29,683 nt of DNA, taken from positions 1 to 29,683 of the forward strand of contig CAZXQZ010000032.1 of NCBI GenBank assembly GCA_964642445.1, read 5' to 3'. Shown here piece by piece: positions 1-7,118 of the stretch (the first letter of the stretch is position 1; every line of letters begins with the position of its first letter). A program made the translations under genes and the position numbers. The notes under the pieces were generated by a model. It ran no database searches and was not told the DNA's origin. It saw only the letters and a program-made list of their open reading frames with translations. This stretch comes from SSC4 sp964642445 (GTDB taxonomy: Bacteria > Chloroflexota > Anaerolineae > SSC4 > Amarolineaceae).

Positions 1-969
1 CGCTTCGACATGGACGCCCTGCCGGTCCAGGAAGTGAGCGATACCACTTACTGCTCGTTACAACCCAACGTCATGCATGCCTGTGGTCATGATGGACACA
101 CTGCGATCGGCCTGGGCGTTGCATCACTCTTGAGCCAGCACCGCGCCCAGCTGCGCGGCCGGGTCAAGCTGGTGTTCCAGCCGGCCGAAGAGGGGCTGGG
201 CGGGGCCCTGGCCATGGTGCGCGACGGTGTGCTGCATCACCCGGGCCCGGATGTGGCCTTTGCGCTCCACCTGTGGAATCCTTTTCCTCTCGGACGGGTG
301 GTCGTTCAGGAAGGTCCGCTGCTGGCGGCGGCCGACGAGTTCGAGCTGACCATCACCGGGCGCGGCAGCCATGGGGCCATGCCCCATGAGGGTATCGATG
401 CCATCGTCGTCGCCGCCCAGGTCATCAGCGCGCTGCAAACGGTGGTCAGCCGCTCTGTGGACCCGGTGCAAACGGCCGTTCTGACGGTCGGCACCATCCA
501 CGGTGGACAGGCTTTCAACATCGTGGCCGACCAGGTGGTAATGCGGGGCACAGTCCGTACGTTCGACCGGCAGGTCCGCCAGCAGGTGCTCGATCGAGCC
601 CACGCAGTGGCCCACGGTGTCGGCCAGGCACTCGGTGCGAGCGTCAGCTGGGCCGCGTGCGGCAGTCCAACGTCGGCTGTGGTCAACGCACCGGCGGCGG
701 CGGCGATCATGCGCGCAGCGGCGGCAGAGGTGTTGGGCAACGCGCAGATCGATCGTATCACGCCGCTTATGATTGCCGAGGACGTGAGCGAGTTCCTGAA
801 TCGTGTGCCTGGCTGTTTTGTGCTGTTAGGCGCAGGACCCCACCCGCACCCACATCACAATGCCAGCTTTGACTTCGACGAGCGTGCCCTACCCATCGGC
901 GTTGCACTGCTGTGCGACGCGGCCGCACGTGCCCTAAACGGTGCTCATGGGCCATCATCACCTGCGTGA
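1..969 (+). CDS. M20 family metallo-amidohydrolase (N-acyl-amino-acid / IAA-amino-acid hydrolase type), 5' truncated by window edge
   Basis: The reading frame is open from base 1, so the N-terminus lies outside the window; the first in-frame Met (base 10) is internal. The visible 322 residues begin with RFDMDALP, the metal-ligand Asp motif of M20D enzymes, followed by HACGHDGHT (metal His/Asp) and FQPAEEGLGGA (catalytic Glu pair). The later GRGSHGAMPH stretch belongs to the dimerisation/lid domain, and HHNASFDFDE near the C-terminus carries the last metal-ligand His region. Family members run about 390 residues, so roughly 70 are missing. These enzymes are cytosolic di-metal hydrolases that cut N-acyl amino acids or amide conjugates; the substrate cannot be read from sequence. 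It may be the upstream member of the run that follows. Confidence 0.9.
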   Translation, partial: RFDMDALPVQEVSDTTYCSLQPNVMHACGHDGHTAIGLGVASLLSQHRAQLRGRVKLVFQPAEEGLGGALAMVRDGVLHHPGPDVAFALHLWNPFPLGRVVVQEGPLLAAADEFELTITGRGSHGAMPHEGIDAIVVAAQVISALQTVVSRSVDPVQTAVLTVGTIHGGQAFNIVADQVVMRGTVRTFDRQVRQQVLDRAHAVAHGVGQALGASVSWAACGSPTSAVVNAPAAAAIMRAAAAEVLGNAQIDRITPLMIAEDVSEFLNRVPGCFVLLGAGPHPHPHHNASFDFDERALPIGVALLCDAAARALNGAHGPSSPA

Positions 970-1002
970 GCTGTCGGCCACGCATGCATAGGAGGGACAC
1001 CC

Positions 1003-1383
1003 GTGCTGGAAATCGAAGGTTATTTTATCGATCGACAGGGTCACCCACTCGATCAGTGCCTGGTCGAGGTCGTGGCCTGGGAAGGCGAAGTATTGGCCTC
1101 CAGTGTGGACTGGTCCGACCATTTTACCTTTCGGATTCCCAATGTCACGGCCACGACGCCGGTGTTCTTTCGCATCAAGGCACGGAATCCGGCCGCGGTC
1201 AGTACGCATCACGAGATCGACTCACCCGGTGTGGTGCTGGAACCCGGCGACAAAAAGATCCGGCTGCTGGTGGCGGCGGCACGTACCCCACAAGACGAAA
1301 CGAGCGCGCCGGGAGAATCCTCCCGTCCGGCCTGGGTAATCCTGCCTATTCCCGAAGGCCGGTCGGTACGGCGTGTCAATTGA
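1003..1383 (+). CDS. Small beta-rich hypothetical protein
   Basis: A 126-residue protein with a GTG start at 1003, chosen because a strong Shine-Dalgarno (GGAGGG, 991-996) sits six bases upstream. It has no signal peptide or membrane segment. Residues 1-95 alternate hydrophobic and polar positions as in a single beta-sandwich (GYFIDRQGHPLDQCLVEV, then FTFRIPNV), which loosely recalls transthyretin-like or carboxypeptidase-regulatory folds. The C-terminal 30 residues are Ser/Pro/Arg-rich and probably disordered. It lies between the amidohydrolase (33-bp gap) and the alpha/beta hydrolase (10-bp gap), so co-transcription is likely. I do not recognise the family and assign no function. Confidence 0.75.
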   Translation: MLEIEGYFIDRQGHPLDQCLVEVVAWEGEVLASSVDWSDHFTFRIPNVTATTPVFFRIKARNPAAVSTHHEIDSPGVVLEPGDKKIRLLVAAARTPQDETSAPGESSRPAWVILPIPEGRSVRRVN

Positions 1384-1393
1384 CGAGTAGATC

Positions 1394-2353
1394 ATGAAAT
1401 TCCCAAAACGCACACTGGTAACCGTCGGCCTGGTCATCGGCGGACTCGCTGCCTGGAATCAACTGTCGCGCCGTGGCGTGGGTCCCATCGAGACATCGCT
1501 CGGCGGCACGGAGCATTTTTATCCGTGGCGTGATGGCCACGTCTTCTACGAGGAGGCCGGTGCACACGACGCACCCCCACTGCTCCTGCTGCATGGGTTC
1601 AACGCCGCAGCTTCCTCGTACGAAATGCGCAACGTCTTTGCCGGGCTGCGTGACACCTACCACGTCTATGCGCCCGACCTCCTTGGCTACGGCCGTTCCG
1701 ACCGCCCGGCCATGAAGTACACCGCCGATCTGTACGTCGATCTGATCAGCGATTTCGTACGGGACGTGATCCAGGCCCCGGCGCATGTCATTGCCAGCTC
1801 ACTGGCCTGTGCACACCTGGTGGGCGCCGTCACACGCCACCCTGAACGCTATCAATGTTTGGTGCTCATCTGCCCGACCGGTCTCGATTCCCTGGCCAAC
1901 CCGGCGGGTGTGGGTGCCCAGGTCTGGCACCGCTTCCTGGCCACACCAGTCATCGGCACCGGGGTCTTCACGGCGGTTGCCTCGCGTCCATCGCTGCGTT
2001 ACTTCCTGCGCAACTTCACCTACAAGGACCCGCAAGCGGTCACCGAAAGCATGATCGACGACTACTACGTCGAATCGCATCAGCCGGACGCCAGGTGGGC
2101 CCCAATCAGTTTTTTGTCGGCCCAGCTCAACCGTGATATTCGTGCCGAGTGGCCGGTGCTGGCCAACCCGGTGCTGATCGTGTGGGGCCGCAGCGGGCGC
2201 TTCAGCCCGATCGGTGAACTGCGCTCGTTCTTGCTGCTGCGACCACAAACGGCGTTTCACGTCTTCGAAGAGGCCGGTGTGCTGCCGCATGACGAACAGG
2301 CCGATGCCTTCAATGCCTACGTAAAGCACTGGCTGGCAAACAGGGATGGATAA
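1394..2353 (+). CDS. Membrane-anchored alpha/beta hydrolase fold protein with altered catalytic motifs
   Basis: The 319-residue protein has an N-terminal hydrophobic segment (about residues 7-22) after a KFPKR stretch, which suggests a signal anchor. The fold is clear: LLLLHGFN (oxyanion loop, about 63-70), DLLGYGRSDRP (95-105), a nucleophile elbow at Ser136, and a His at 299 in VLPHDEQ. The elbow reads A-S-S-L-A rather than G-x-S-x-G. The usual acid position in the VLIVWG-x-x-D loop is Gly268 (WGRSGRFSP), so the standard Asp is missing. The triad may use another acid, or the protein may be non-hydrolytic. The substrate is unknown. Its stop overlaps the start of the next gene by 8 bases. Confidence 0.85.
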   Translation: MKFPKRTLVTVGLVIGGLAAWNQLSRRGVGPIETSLGGTEHFYPWRDGHVFYEEAGAHDAPPLLLLHGFNAAASSYEMRNVFAGLRDTYHVYAPDLLGYGRSDRPAMKYTADLYVDLISDFVRDVIQAPAHVIASSLACAHLVGAVTRHPERYQCLVLICPTGLDSLANPAGVGAQVWHRFLATPVIGTGVFTAVASRPSLRYFLRNFTYKDPQAVTESMIDDYYVESHQPDARWAPISFLSAQLNRDIRAEWPVLANPVLIVWGRSGRFSPIGELRSFLLLRPQTAFHVFEEAGVLPHDEQADAFNAYVKHWLANRDG

Positions 2354-2825
2354 GGACACCTTACAGCGTGACCTCTTCGAGCGCCGGCGCGATGTGCTGG
2401 CCCTGCTGCGCGGGCTGTCCGATGAGGCAGCCATGACGGTGGCGCGCCCAGGGGCATCGTCGCTGCGCGACATCGCCGCACACCTGGTGGCCTGGGAAGA
2501 CCGGCTGTTGACGATGGCCCAGAAGGTGCTGTGGGGTGATGGAGACAAGATCGACTGGCTGCGGTCGGCAGCTGACGTCGATGCCTGGAACGAGCAGGCG
2601 CACGCCCGCCTGGCCGCCTGGACGTGGGCCGAAGTCCTGCGTGCGCTGGCTCTGCAGCGCGAAGAGACCGATTGGAACGTCACCTACCTGACAAATTCAC
2701 AGATCGACATGGCCTACACGCATGCGGAGGGTATGGTGACGGTGGGTGAGCTCTTGTACCGCATCGCCGAACATGATCGTGAGCACCTGCCTGACCTCGA
2801 GGCGCTGCGTGCAGCTGTCACATGA
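2346..2825 (+). CDS. DinB-like / ClbS-DfsB type four-helix-bundle protein
   Basis: A 159-residue, largely helical protein. Three His residues match the DinB-fold metal triad: His46 (AAHLVAWE) and His143 plus His147 (AEHDREHL). The SLRDIAAHLVAWE stretch is typical of the DfsB/ClbS branch. DinB-fold proteins bind a divalent metal and include thiol-dependent transferases and hydrolases such as the colibactin-resistance protein ClbS; no specific reaction can be assigned here. The ATG at 2346 lies inside the end of the hydrolase gene, and the gene shares four bases (ATGA) with the next start, so translation is probably coupled to both neighbours. Confidence 0.8.
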   Translation: MDKDTLQRDLFERRRDVLALLRGLSDEAAMTVARPGASSLRDIAAHLVAWEDRLLTMAQKVLWGDGDKIDWLRSAADVDAWNEQAHARLAAWTWAEVLRALALQREETDWNVTYLTNSQIDMAYTHAEGMVTVGELLYRIAEHDREHLPDLEALRAAVT

Positions 2826-3079
2826 CTGATCCTATCCCGGATGTCGAGTTTAGCGAGCTCGAGCTGCGCCAGTTCGATGGCCAACGCGGCCGCAAGGCCT
2901 ACATTGCCTACGATGGTATCGTGTACGACGTCAGTCAATCTGCCCTTTGGCGTCGCGGCGAGCACAAAGAGTTGCATTACGCCGGCCTCGATTTGACGCG
3001 TGCCCTACGCAAAGCGCCGCACACCGCGCAGGTATTCGACCGTGTGCCGCGGGTGGGGCGGCTCAAGCGTGAGGCATGA
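2822..3079 (+). CDS. Small soluble cytochrome b5-like heme/steroid-binding domain protein
   Basis: The 85-residue protein is essentially one cytochrome-b5-like domain. It shows ELRQFDGQRGRKAYIAY, then GIVYDVSQSALWRRGEH and LHYAGLDLTRAL, the order seen in small prokaryotic b5/MAPR-type proteins. His48, His52 and His67 are the candidate heme-ligand positions. The HPGG motif of classical b5 is absent, as usual in this subgroup. There is no signal peptide or anchor, so it is probably cytosolic. The start overlaps the preceding stop by four bases. Its redox partner is unknown; no reductase lies nearby. Confidence 0.85.
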   Translation: MTDPIPDVEFSELELRQFDGQRGRKAYIAYDGIVYDVSQSALWRRGEHKELHYAGLDLTRALRKAPHTAQVFDRVPRVGRLKREA

Positions 3080-3095
3080 ATGGTTGGATGGGTGA

Positions 3096-4406
3096 ATGCG
3101 AAACAAACCAGATTGGACGATCATCGGGCTGGGCGTGGCCCTGGTCTTTTTATTGGGACTGGGCATCGTCGCCCTGGTGGCTTATATCTCATTGAACAAT
3201 GCCGCCAGTACCGCGCCCGATGTGACGTGGGCACAGCCCTGGGACATCGTCGACGGACAGCGGGTACCCCCGGACCTCGGTTTTCTGCCGCTGGCCGGCG
3301 ATACCATCGATAGTGTCGTCCGGCGTGCGCTCGAGGCGCAGGAGCTGCATGCGGGCTATGCCTTGACGGTACAATCACCGGAACTGAGCGATGCACAGCG
3401 TGCCGGCAACCTGCTGTTGTTGGGCAAGCGACAGGCCGCAGCCGGCGAGAAAGCGCCGGCTTCCCTGGCCTTTCGCCTGGCGCAGGAGGTGGCAGCCCTC
3501 AGCCCGACCCTGCCGGACATCGCCCGGGCCGAAACCGCGTTACAGGCGGCCGATGGCTGGCTGGCGATCGGTGAGCCCGATCTGGCGCGTGCCAGCCTTG
3601 ACATGGTCGAGGTGTTGGCGCGCCACAGCGTCTACCTGCTGGAACCGCAGCGGGCCGACCTGTTCAGCCGCCTGGCAGCGGTCTATCTGAAGCTGGACGA
3701 CCCGAACAAGGCGCGCACGCTGCGCGACCTGGCATCCAACCTGCCGCCGCGCCCGCAGCCGCCCCAGCGGCAGCCGGCACTGGCGCTGGACGCCCTGGCG
3801 ACAGAGCTGGCCGTGCCCGAGACCCTGACAGCGACGATCGAGTCACGACGCGAGGCATTCGACAACGTGGTGAACGGATTGTTGGCCGGGCGTTTTCTGA
3901 CCGATGAAGACGTGATTGCCCTCGAACCCACACTGGTGGCCGAGGATCAGGCGCGCCTGGCCTTTTATCAGGAGGTGCTCGACGGCTCGACCAGCGCCGC
4001 CACGCGCGCCGCAGCGCAGCTGGCCCTGACCAACTGGCTGACACTGAAGCTGCGCGCGGCCCGGCTCGATCTGCAGGCCAGGCTGGTGCCGGATTGGGAA
4101 GCCGCGCACGATACCCTGCGCAATGACCTGGCTGCCGCCAATGCCAACCTGTATGCCTTGTACCGCGACCTGGCCAGCGAGCTGCCCAACCCCGAGGACG
4201 TCAGCCGGGCGCGCTACGAGGTGCTGCGGGGTGAGATCCTGCGTGGACGGTTGGGGCTGTACCCCGATTACCCGCTGGACGAAGGGGTACAGCGGCTGCT
4301 GGAGGCACAGACCAGCCTGGCATCGGCCGGGCAAGGCCCGCAGCTCACCCTGCGTGACGTGGACGGTCAGCGCCTGTTCACCCTGCAGGCACCACCCGAC
4401 TCATGA
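3096..4406 (+). CDS. Membrane-anchored, alpha-helical (TPR-like) hypothetical protein
   Basis: A 436-residue protein with a short basic N-terminus, then one hydrophobic segment (about residues 8-32), consistent with an uncleaved signal anchor and an extracytoplasmic body. The rest is Ala/Leu/Arg-rich and predicted helical. Residues about 130-215 show helix pairs reminiscent of TPRs (AADGWLAIGEPDLARASLDM, AAVYLKLDDPNKARTLRDLA). A Pro-rich break (PPRPQPPQRQP) near residue 220 separates two helical halves. The ATG at 3096 has only a weak upstream GGATGGGT ribosome site. The stop overlaps rsmI by four bases. I cannot name the family; a scaffold or envelope-assembly role would be a guess. Confidence 0.75.
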   Translation: MRNKPDWTIIGLGVALVFLLGLGIVALVAYISLNNAASTAPDVTWAQPWDIVDGQRVPPDLGFLPLAGDTIDSVVRRALEAQELHAGYALTVQSPELSDAQRAGNLLLLGKRQAAAGEKAPASLAFRLAQEVAALSPTLPDIARAETALQAADGWLAIGEPDLARASLDMVEVLARHSVYLLEPQRADLFSRLAAVYLKLDDPNKARTLRDLASNLPPRPQPPQRQPALALDALATELAVPETLTATIESRREAFDNVVNGLLAGRFLTDEDVIALEPTLVAEDQARLAFYQEVLDGSTSAATRAAAQLALTNWLTLKLRAARLDLQARLVPDWEAAHDTLRNDLAAANANLYALYRDLASELPNPEDVSRARYEVLRGEILRGRLGLYPDYPLDEGVQRLLEAQTSLASAGQGPQLTLRDVDGQRLFTLQAPPDS

Positions 4407-5269
4407 ACCATACGTTGTATGTGGTTGGCACACCCCTCGGCAACGTCGCCGATTGGTCGCCGCGTGCGCAGGAGGTTTTGGCCGCCGTGCCGGTCATTGC
4501 CGCCGAGGATACACGGGTTACTGCGCGCCTCCTGGCCGCCTGTGACATCGGTGGGGCACGCCTGGTCACCTATACGGATGCGTTTGTGCCCAAACAGGCC
4601 CAGCGTCAGGCCGAGGTCCTGGCCGCGCTGAGTCAGGGTGATGTTGCCCTGGTGGCGGATGCCGGCATGCCCGGCATCTCCGATCCAGGATTTTCCCTGG
4701 TGCAGGCCGCCATCGAGGCGGGGCACCGTGTTGTACCGGTACCGGGACCGTCCGCCGTCATCACAGCCCTGGCCATTTCTGGGCTGCCGGCCGACCGGTT
4801 CCTTTTCCTCGGATTCTTGCCCCGGCGGCAGACCGATCGGCAGCAGCTGCTGCGGCAGGTGGCCGATGAGCCGGGCAGCCTGGTGGCGTACGAGGCGCCG
4901 CACCGCCTCCTGGAAAGCCTGGCCGACCTGTTGGCCGTGTTGGGTGACCGTGTAGTGCTGGTTGCGCGTGAGCTGACCAAACCGTACGAAACGCTGTGGC
5001 ACGGTCGTCTGGCGGAAGCGGTTACTACGCTGGCCGCAGACACGCCGCGCGGCGAATACGTCCTCGTTGTGGCGGGTGCCGCGGGCAGCTCTCGAGAGAC
5101 GGATGGCTGGCCCGCGGCCCAGGTGCGAGAGGCATTGGCCGTGATGGCCGCCGAGGGCGTCGACACGCGCATTGCGCAGCGTGTGGTGGCGCGGCTCGCA
5201 GGATGGCGCAAGAAGGATGTTTACCGATTATCATTCGTGGCGGAGGCAAGCCAAGATGATGAATCTTGA
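4403..5269 (+). CDS. rsmI: 16S rRNA (cytidine(1402)-2'-O)-methyltransferase
   Basis: The 288-residue, full-length RsmI methylates the ribose of C1402 in the decoding centre of 16S rRNA using S-adenosylmethionine. Diagnostic stretches are LYVVGTPLGNVADWSPRA at the N-terminus, VIAAEDTRVTARLL, LVADAGMPGISDPG and VPGPSAVITALAISGLP: the tetrapyrrole-methylase fold with its SAM-binding loops. PADRFLFLGFLPRR and YEAPHRLLESL complete the pattern. The start overlaps the upstream stop (ATGA) and the 3' end overlaps the isomerase gene by 14 bases, so it sits in the middle of a translationally coupled run. Confidence 0.97.
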   Translation: MNHTLYVVGTPLGNVADWSPRAQEVLAAVPVIAAEDTRVTARLLAACDIGGARLVTYTDAFVPKQAQRQAEVLAALSQGDVALVADAGMPGISDPGFSLVQAAIEAGHRVVPVPGPSAVITALAISGLPADRFLFLGFLPRRQTDRQQLLRQVADEPGSLVAYEAPHRLLESLADLLAVLGDRVVLVARELTKPYETLWHGRLAEAVTTLAADTPRGEYVLVVAGAAGSSRETDGWPAAQVREALAVMAAEGVDTRIAQRVVARLAGWRKKDVYRLSFVAEASQDDES

Positions 5270-6317
5270 TGATATGGATGCCATGGCGAGCATCGACACG
5301 CGTCAGATGCTGCGCCTGGTTGGCGAACTGCCGCAGCAAGTGCGCGCAGCCTGGCAGCAGGTGGGCAGCCTGGTGCTGCCCGCCGCCTACAGCCAGCTTG
5401 ACCAGATCGTGGTGGCCGGCATGGGGGGATCAGCGATCAGCGGTGACCTGGTTGCCGGCCTGGTGAGCGAGAGCTGCCGGGTGCCGATCGTTGTGCTGCG
5501 TGATTACACCCTGCCGGCGTGGGTCAATGAACGCACACTGGTGATTGCGTCGAGTAATTCGGGCAATACCGAAGAAACCCTGGCGGTCGCCGAAGCCGCC
5601 CACACCCGCCAGGTGCCGCTGTTGATGCTGGCCGGTGGCGGTAAGTTACTCGAACTGGCTGCCCGCTGGCAGGTTCCGGTTGTTCGCTTTACGTACGCGG
5701 CCCCGCCGCGCGCCGCACTCGGTTACCCGTTTGTCTTGCTGCTCGGTATCCTGTTCCGTCTTGGCTTCATTCCGGATCCCAGCGCTGACCTGGAAGACGC
5801 TTTACAGGCCATCGACGAGGTGTCTGCCGAGTCGCGCGAAGACGTGTTGATTGCCGACAACGGCGCCAAACAGATGGCCCTGCGCTTGTTCGACCGCCTG
5901 CCGTTTGTGTACGGTGCCTCGTTCCTCACCGCCGCGGCGCGCCGCTGGAAAGGGCAGTTCAACGAGAATGCCGATACCCTGGCCGGCTACGAGGAGCTGC
6001 CCGAAGCCGATCATAACGCAGTCGTGGGTACCCGGGTCGCCACCGGTGTGTTGAGCCGTTCTACCGTGTTGATCCTCTCTTCACCCCTCTTTCATCCGCG
6101 TATTCAGCTGCGGATCGAACTGACGGCCGAACTTCTGGAAAAACGGCGCCTGCGTGTCGAAGTGATCGAAGGACGCGGCCAGACCCGCCTGGCCCATATG
6201 CTGTCACTAATTCACTTCGGCGATTACGTCAGCGTCTACCTGGCCCTGCTCAATGACATCGATCCTTCAGAAATGACGCCGATCGATTTTCTGAAGCAGC
6301 GTATGGCCGAGTCATAA
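5256..6317 (+). CDS. Bifunctional phosphoglucose/phosphomannose isomerase
   Basis: This SIS-fold enzyme of 353 residues interconverts glucose-6-P or mannose-6-P with fructose-6-P, feeding glycolysis and nucleotide-sugar synthesis. It shows the sugar-phosphate loop AGMGGSAISGDL (54-65), IASSNSGNTEETL (97-109), catalytic candidates Glu237 (FNENAD) and His253 (EADHNAVVG), and the C-terminal GDYVSVYLALL-NDIDPSEMTPI signature of this short, archaeal-like family. The start at 5256 is preferred over upstream in-frame codons because GGAGG at 5242-5246 is correctly spaced; an adjacent ATG at 5259 is also possible. It overlaps rsmI and closes this run: 367 bp without a coding gene follow. Confidence 0.93.
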   Translation: MMNLDDMDAMASIDTRQMLRLVGELPQQVRAAWQQVGSLVLPAAYSQLDQIVVAGMGGSAISGDLVAGLVSESCRVPIVVLRDYTLPAWVNERTLVIASSNSGNTEETLAVAEAAHTRQVPLLMLAGGGKLLELAARWQVPVVRFTYAAPPRAALGYPFVLLLGILFRLGFIPDPSADLEDALQAIDEVSAESREDVLIADNGAKQMALRLFDRLPFVYGASFLTAAARRWKGQFNENADTLAGYEELPEADHNAVVGTRVATGVLSRSTVLILSSPLFHPRIQLRIELTAELLEKRRLRVEVIEGRGQTRLAHMLSLIHFGDYVSVYLALLNDIDPSEMTPIDFLKQRMAES

Positions 6318-6362
6318 GGCGCAGCGTGCAGCAAACGTCAGGTGGCCGAGGGTCAGATTTGC

Positions 6363-6391
6363 TTGACAAATGGGGTAGGGACGGGTATACT
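6363..6391 (+). promoter_or_regulatory. Near-consensus sigma70-type promoter for the small RNA gene
   Basis: A TTGACA (6363-6368) is separated by exactly 17 bases from TATACT (6386-6391), one mismatch from consensus over both hexamers. The expected start is about 6397-6399. It is the strongest plus-strand promoter I noticed. It points into a non-coding segment that ends in an intrinsic terminator 200 bases later. Confidence 0.85.
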
Positions 6392-6397
6392 GTCACT

Positions 6398-6601
6398 AAC
6401 GATTGGGGGGGAGCGAAGGTGCGCAGAAGGACGACTTGGCGGTTGATACCGCGCAAGCTGAGAAGTATTCTTTTGCGGACTCCACGGTGCGAAAGAGACG
6501 ATCGGGCACGACCTTGTATGATCAACATGGTTATAGCTCACCGCCAATTGAAACCAGGGTTATGAGGGGCACCGGAGGGCGCGTGGCGCCGGTGCCTTTT
6601 T
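6398..6601 (+). ncRNA. Unidentified structured small RNA, about 200 nt, promoter to terminator
   Basis: The segment between a near-perfect promoter and an intrinsic terminator carries no credible protein gene. Its ends fold together: 6400-6414 pairs with 6536-6550 in one register without bulges (13 of 15 positions pair, with purine mismatches at 6407/6543 and 6410/6540). AAGGT (6416-6420) can pair with ACCTT (6511-6515), leaving a 3'-side single-stranded region of about 20 nt. Inner hairpins are possible at 6449-6478 (with an AGAA/TTCT tip at 6461-6471) and 6487-6509. An alternative pairing, 6436-6443 with 6540-6547, competes with the closing helix. Length, closing helix and asymmetric bubble recall 6S RNA, but I see no decisive signature. 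RNase P, tmRNA and SRP core motifs are absent. Confidence 0.65.
6568..6601 (+). terminator. Intrinsic terminator ending the small RNA
   Basis: GGCACCGG (6568-6575) and CCGGTGCC (6589-6596) form an eight-pair GC-rich stem with a 13-nt loop, followed immediately by five T (6597-6601). It separates the small RNA from the downstream SWIM protein gene. Confidence 0.9.
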
Positions 6602-6634
6602 GCATTTCACTCCGCATCCAGCAGCAAATTTCCA

Positions 6635-6657
6635 GGGTCGAGGCCTGGCCTTGACCC
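6635..6657 (+). promoter_or_regulatory. Hairpin just upstream of the SWIM protein ribosome-binding site
   Basis: GGGTCGAGG (6635-6643) pairs with CCTTGACCC (6649-6657): nine pairs including one G-U, with a 5-nt loop. It sits 13 bases before the GGGAGG ribosome site (6671-6676). There is no T-tract, so it is not a terminator. It could be a leader structure that protects or regulates the mRNA. Confidence 0.4.
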
Positions 6658-6684
6658 CGCATGCAGGCAAGGGAGGCTTGGTTA

Positions 6685-6960
6685 ATGGATTCAGGCATGA
6701 TCGGCAAAATCGAGAAGGGCAAACGGTACGCCCACGAGACTGACCGTGTCCATGTGTCGTACCTCCGGGTCAAGTTTCACGGCGAACACGATGACCACAT
6801 CGTCGCCTATGATGAAGGTCAGTGGACGTGTGACTGCAGCTCATACCAGCACCGAGGGTTGTGCAGCCACATCATCGCACTGGAGCAGATCTTCATGGGG
6901 TACGTCGCACCGGCACCGATGCCGTCGGCCAATCTTACGGCAAGTGCGATGACCGGCTGA
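6685..6960 (+). CDS. Small SWIM zinc-finger protein
   Basis: A 91-residue protein. The ATG at 6685 is chosen over the in-frame ATG at 6661 because GGGAGG (6671-6676) is spaced eight bases before it. The core is a SWIM finger, CxC...CxH: Cys49, Cys51, Cys60 and His62 in WTCDCSSYQHRGLCSHI. SWIM fingers bind zinc and mediate DNA or protein contacts, in SWI2/SNF2 helicases, MuDR transposases and recombination factors. This one is free-standing, with a basic N-terminus (KIEKGKRY). It may be a small nucleic-acid-binding accessory protein. It stands alone between the small RNA and the flippase-like gene. Confidence 0.8.
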   Translation: MDSGMIGKIEKGKRYAHETDRVHVSYLRVKFHGEHDDHIVAYDEGQWTCDCSSYQHRGLCSHIIALEQIFMGYVAPAPMPSANLTASAMTG

Positions 6961-6986
6961 GATGCAGGCGGGTTAACCCCCCGGAC

Positions 6987-7093
6987 AGACAGGGTACCAC
7001 GGCCGCAGCCATGCCTGGGGCTGTCCTGTCTTCGTGTGTTTGGGTGTCTCGTTGCGGACGGGCCCAGGCGGTACGCTGCGGCCCGTCCGTTTA
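6987..7093 (+). terminator. Two hairpins between the SWIM and flippase-like genes; the second resembles a terminator
   Basis: The 158-bp gap 6961-7118 contains two foldable elements. AGACAGG (6987-6993) pairs with CCTGTCT (7025-7031), with CAGCC/GGCTG (7006-7010/7019-7023) inside. CGGACGGGCC (7055-7064) pairs with GGCCCGTCCG (7080-7089) in a ten-pair stem followed by only TTTA. The second probably ends transcription from the SWIM gene, although its T-tract is poor. Confidence 0.5.
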
Positions 7094-7118
7094 TGTCATA
7101 AATTGTGTGGAGTGACGT

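Noticed and set aside
1799..2683. 294-codon minus-strand open frame
   Set aside because: It is antisense to two well-supported genes and shows no family pattern.
6326..6565. 79-codon open frame, and a 15-codon frame starting at 6519, across the small RNA
   Set aside because: The longer frame begins before the promoter, neither has a ribosome site, and the segment folds as RNA.
6398..6601. Firm assignment of the small RNA as 6S RNA
   Set aside because: Only overall size and shape agree; I could not identify conserved primary-sequence elements, so it is left unnamed.
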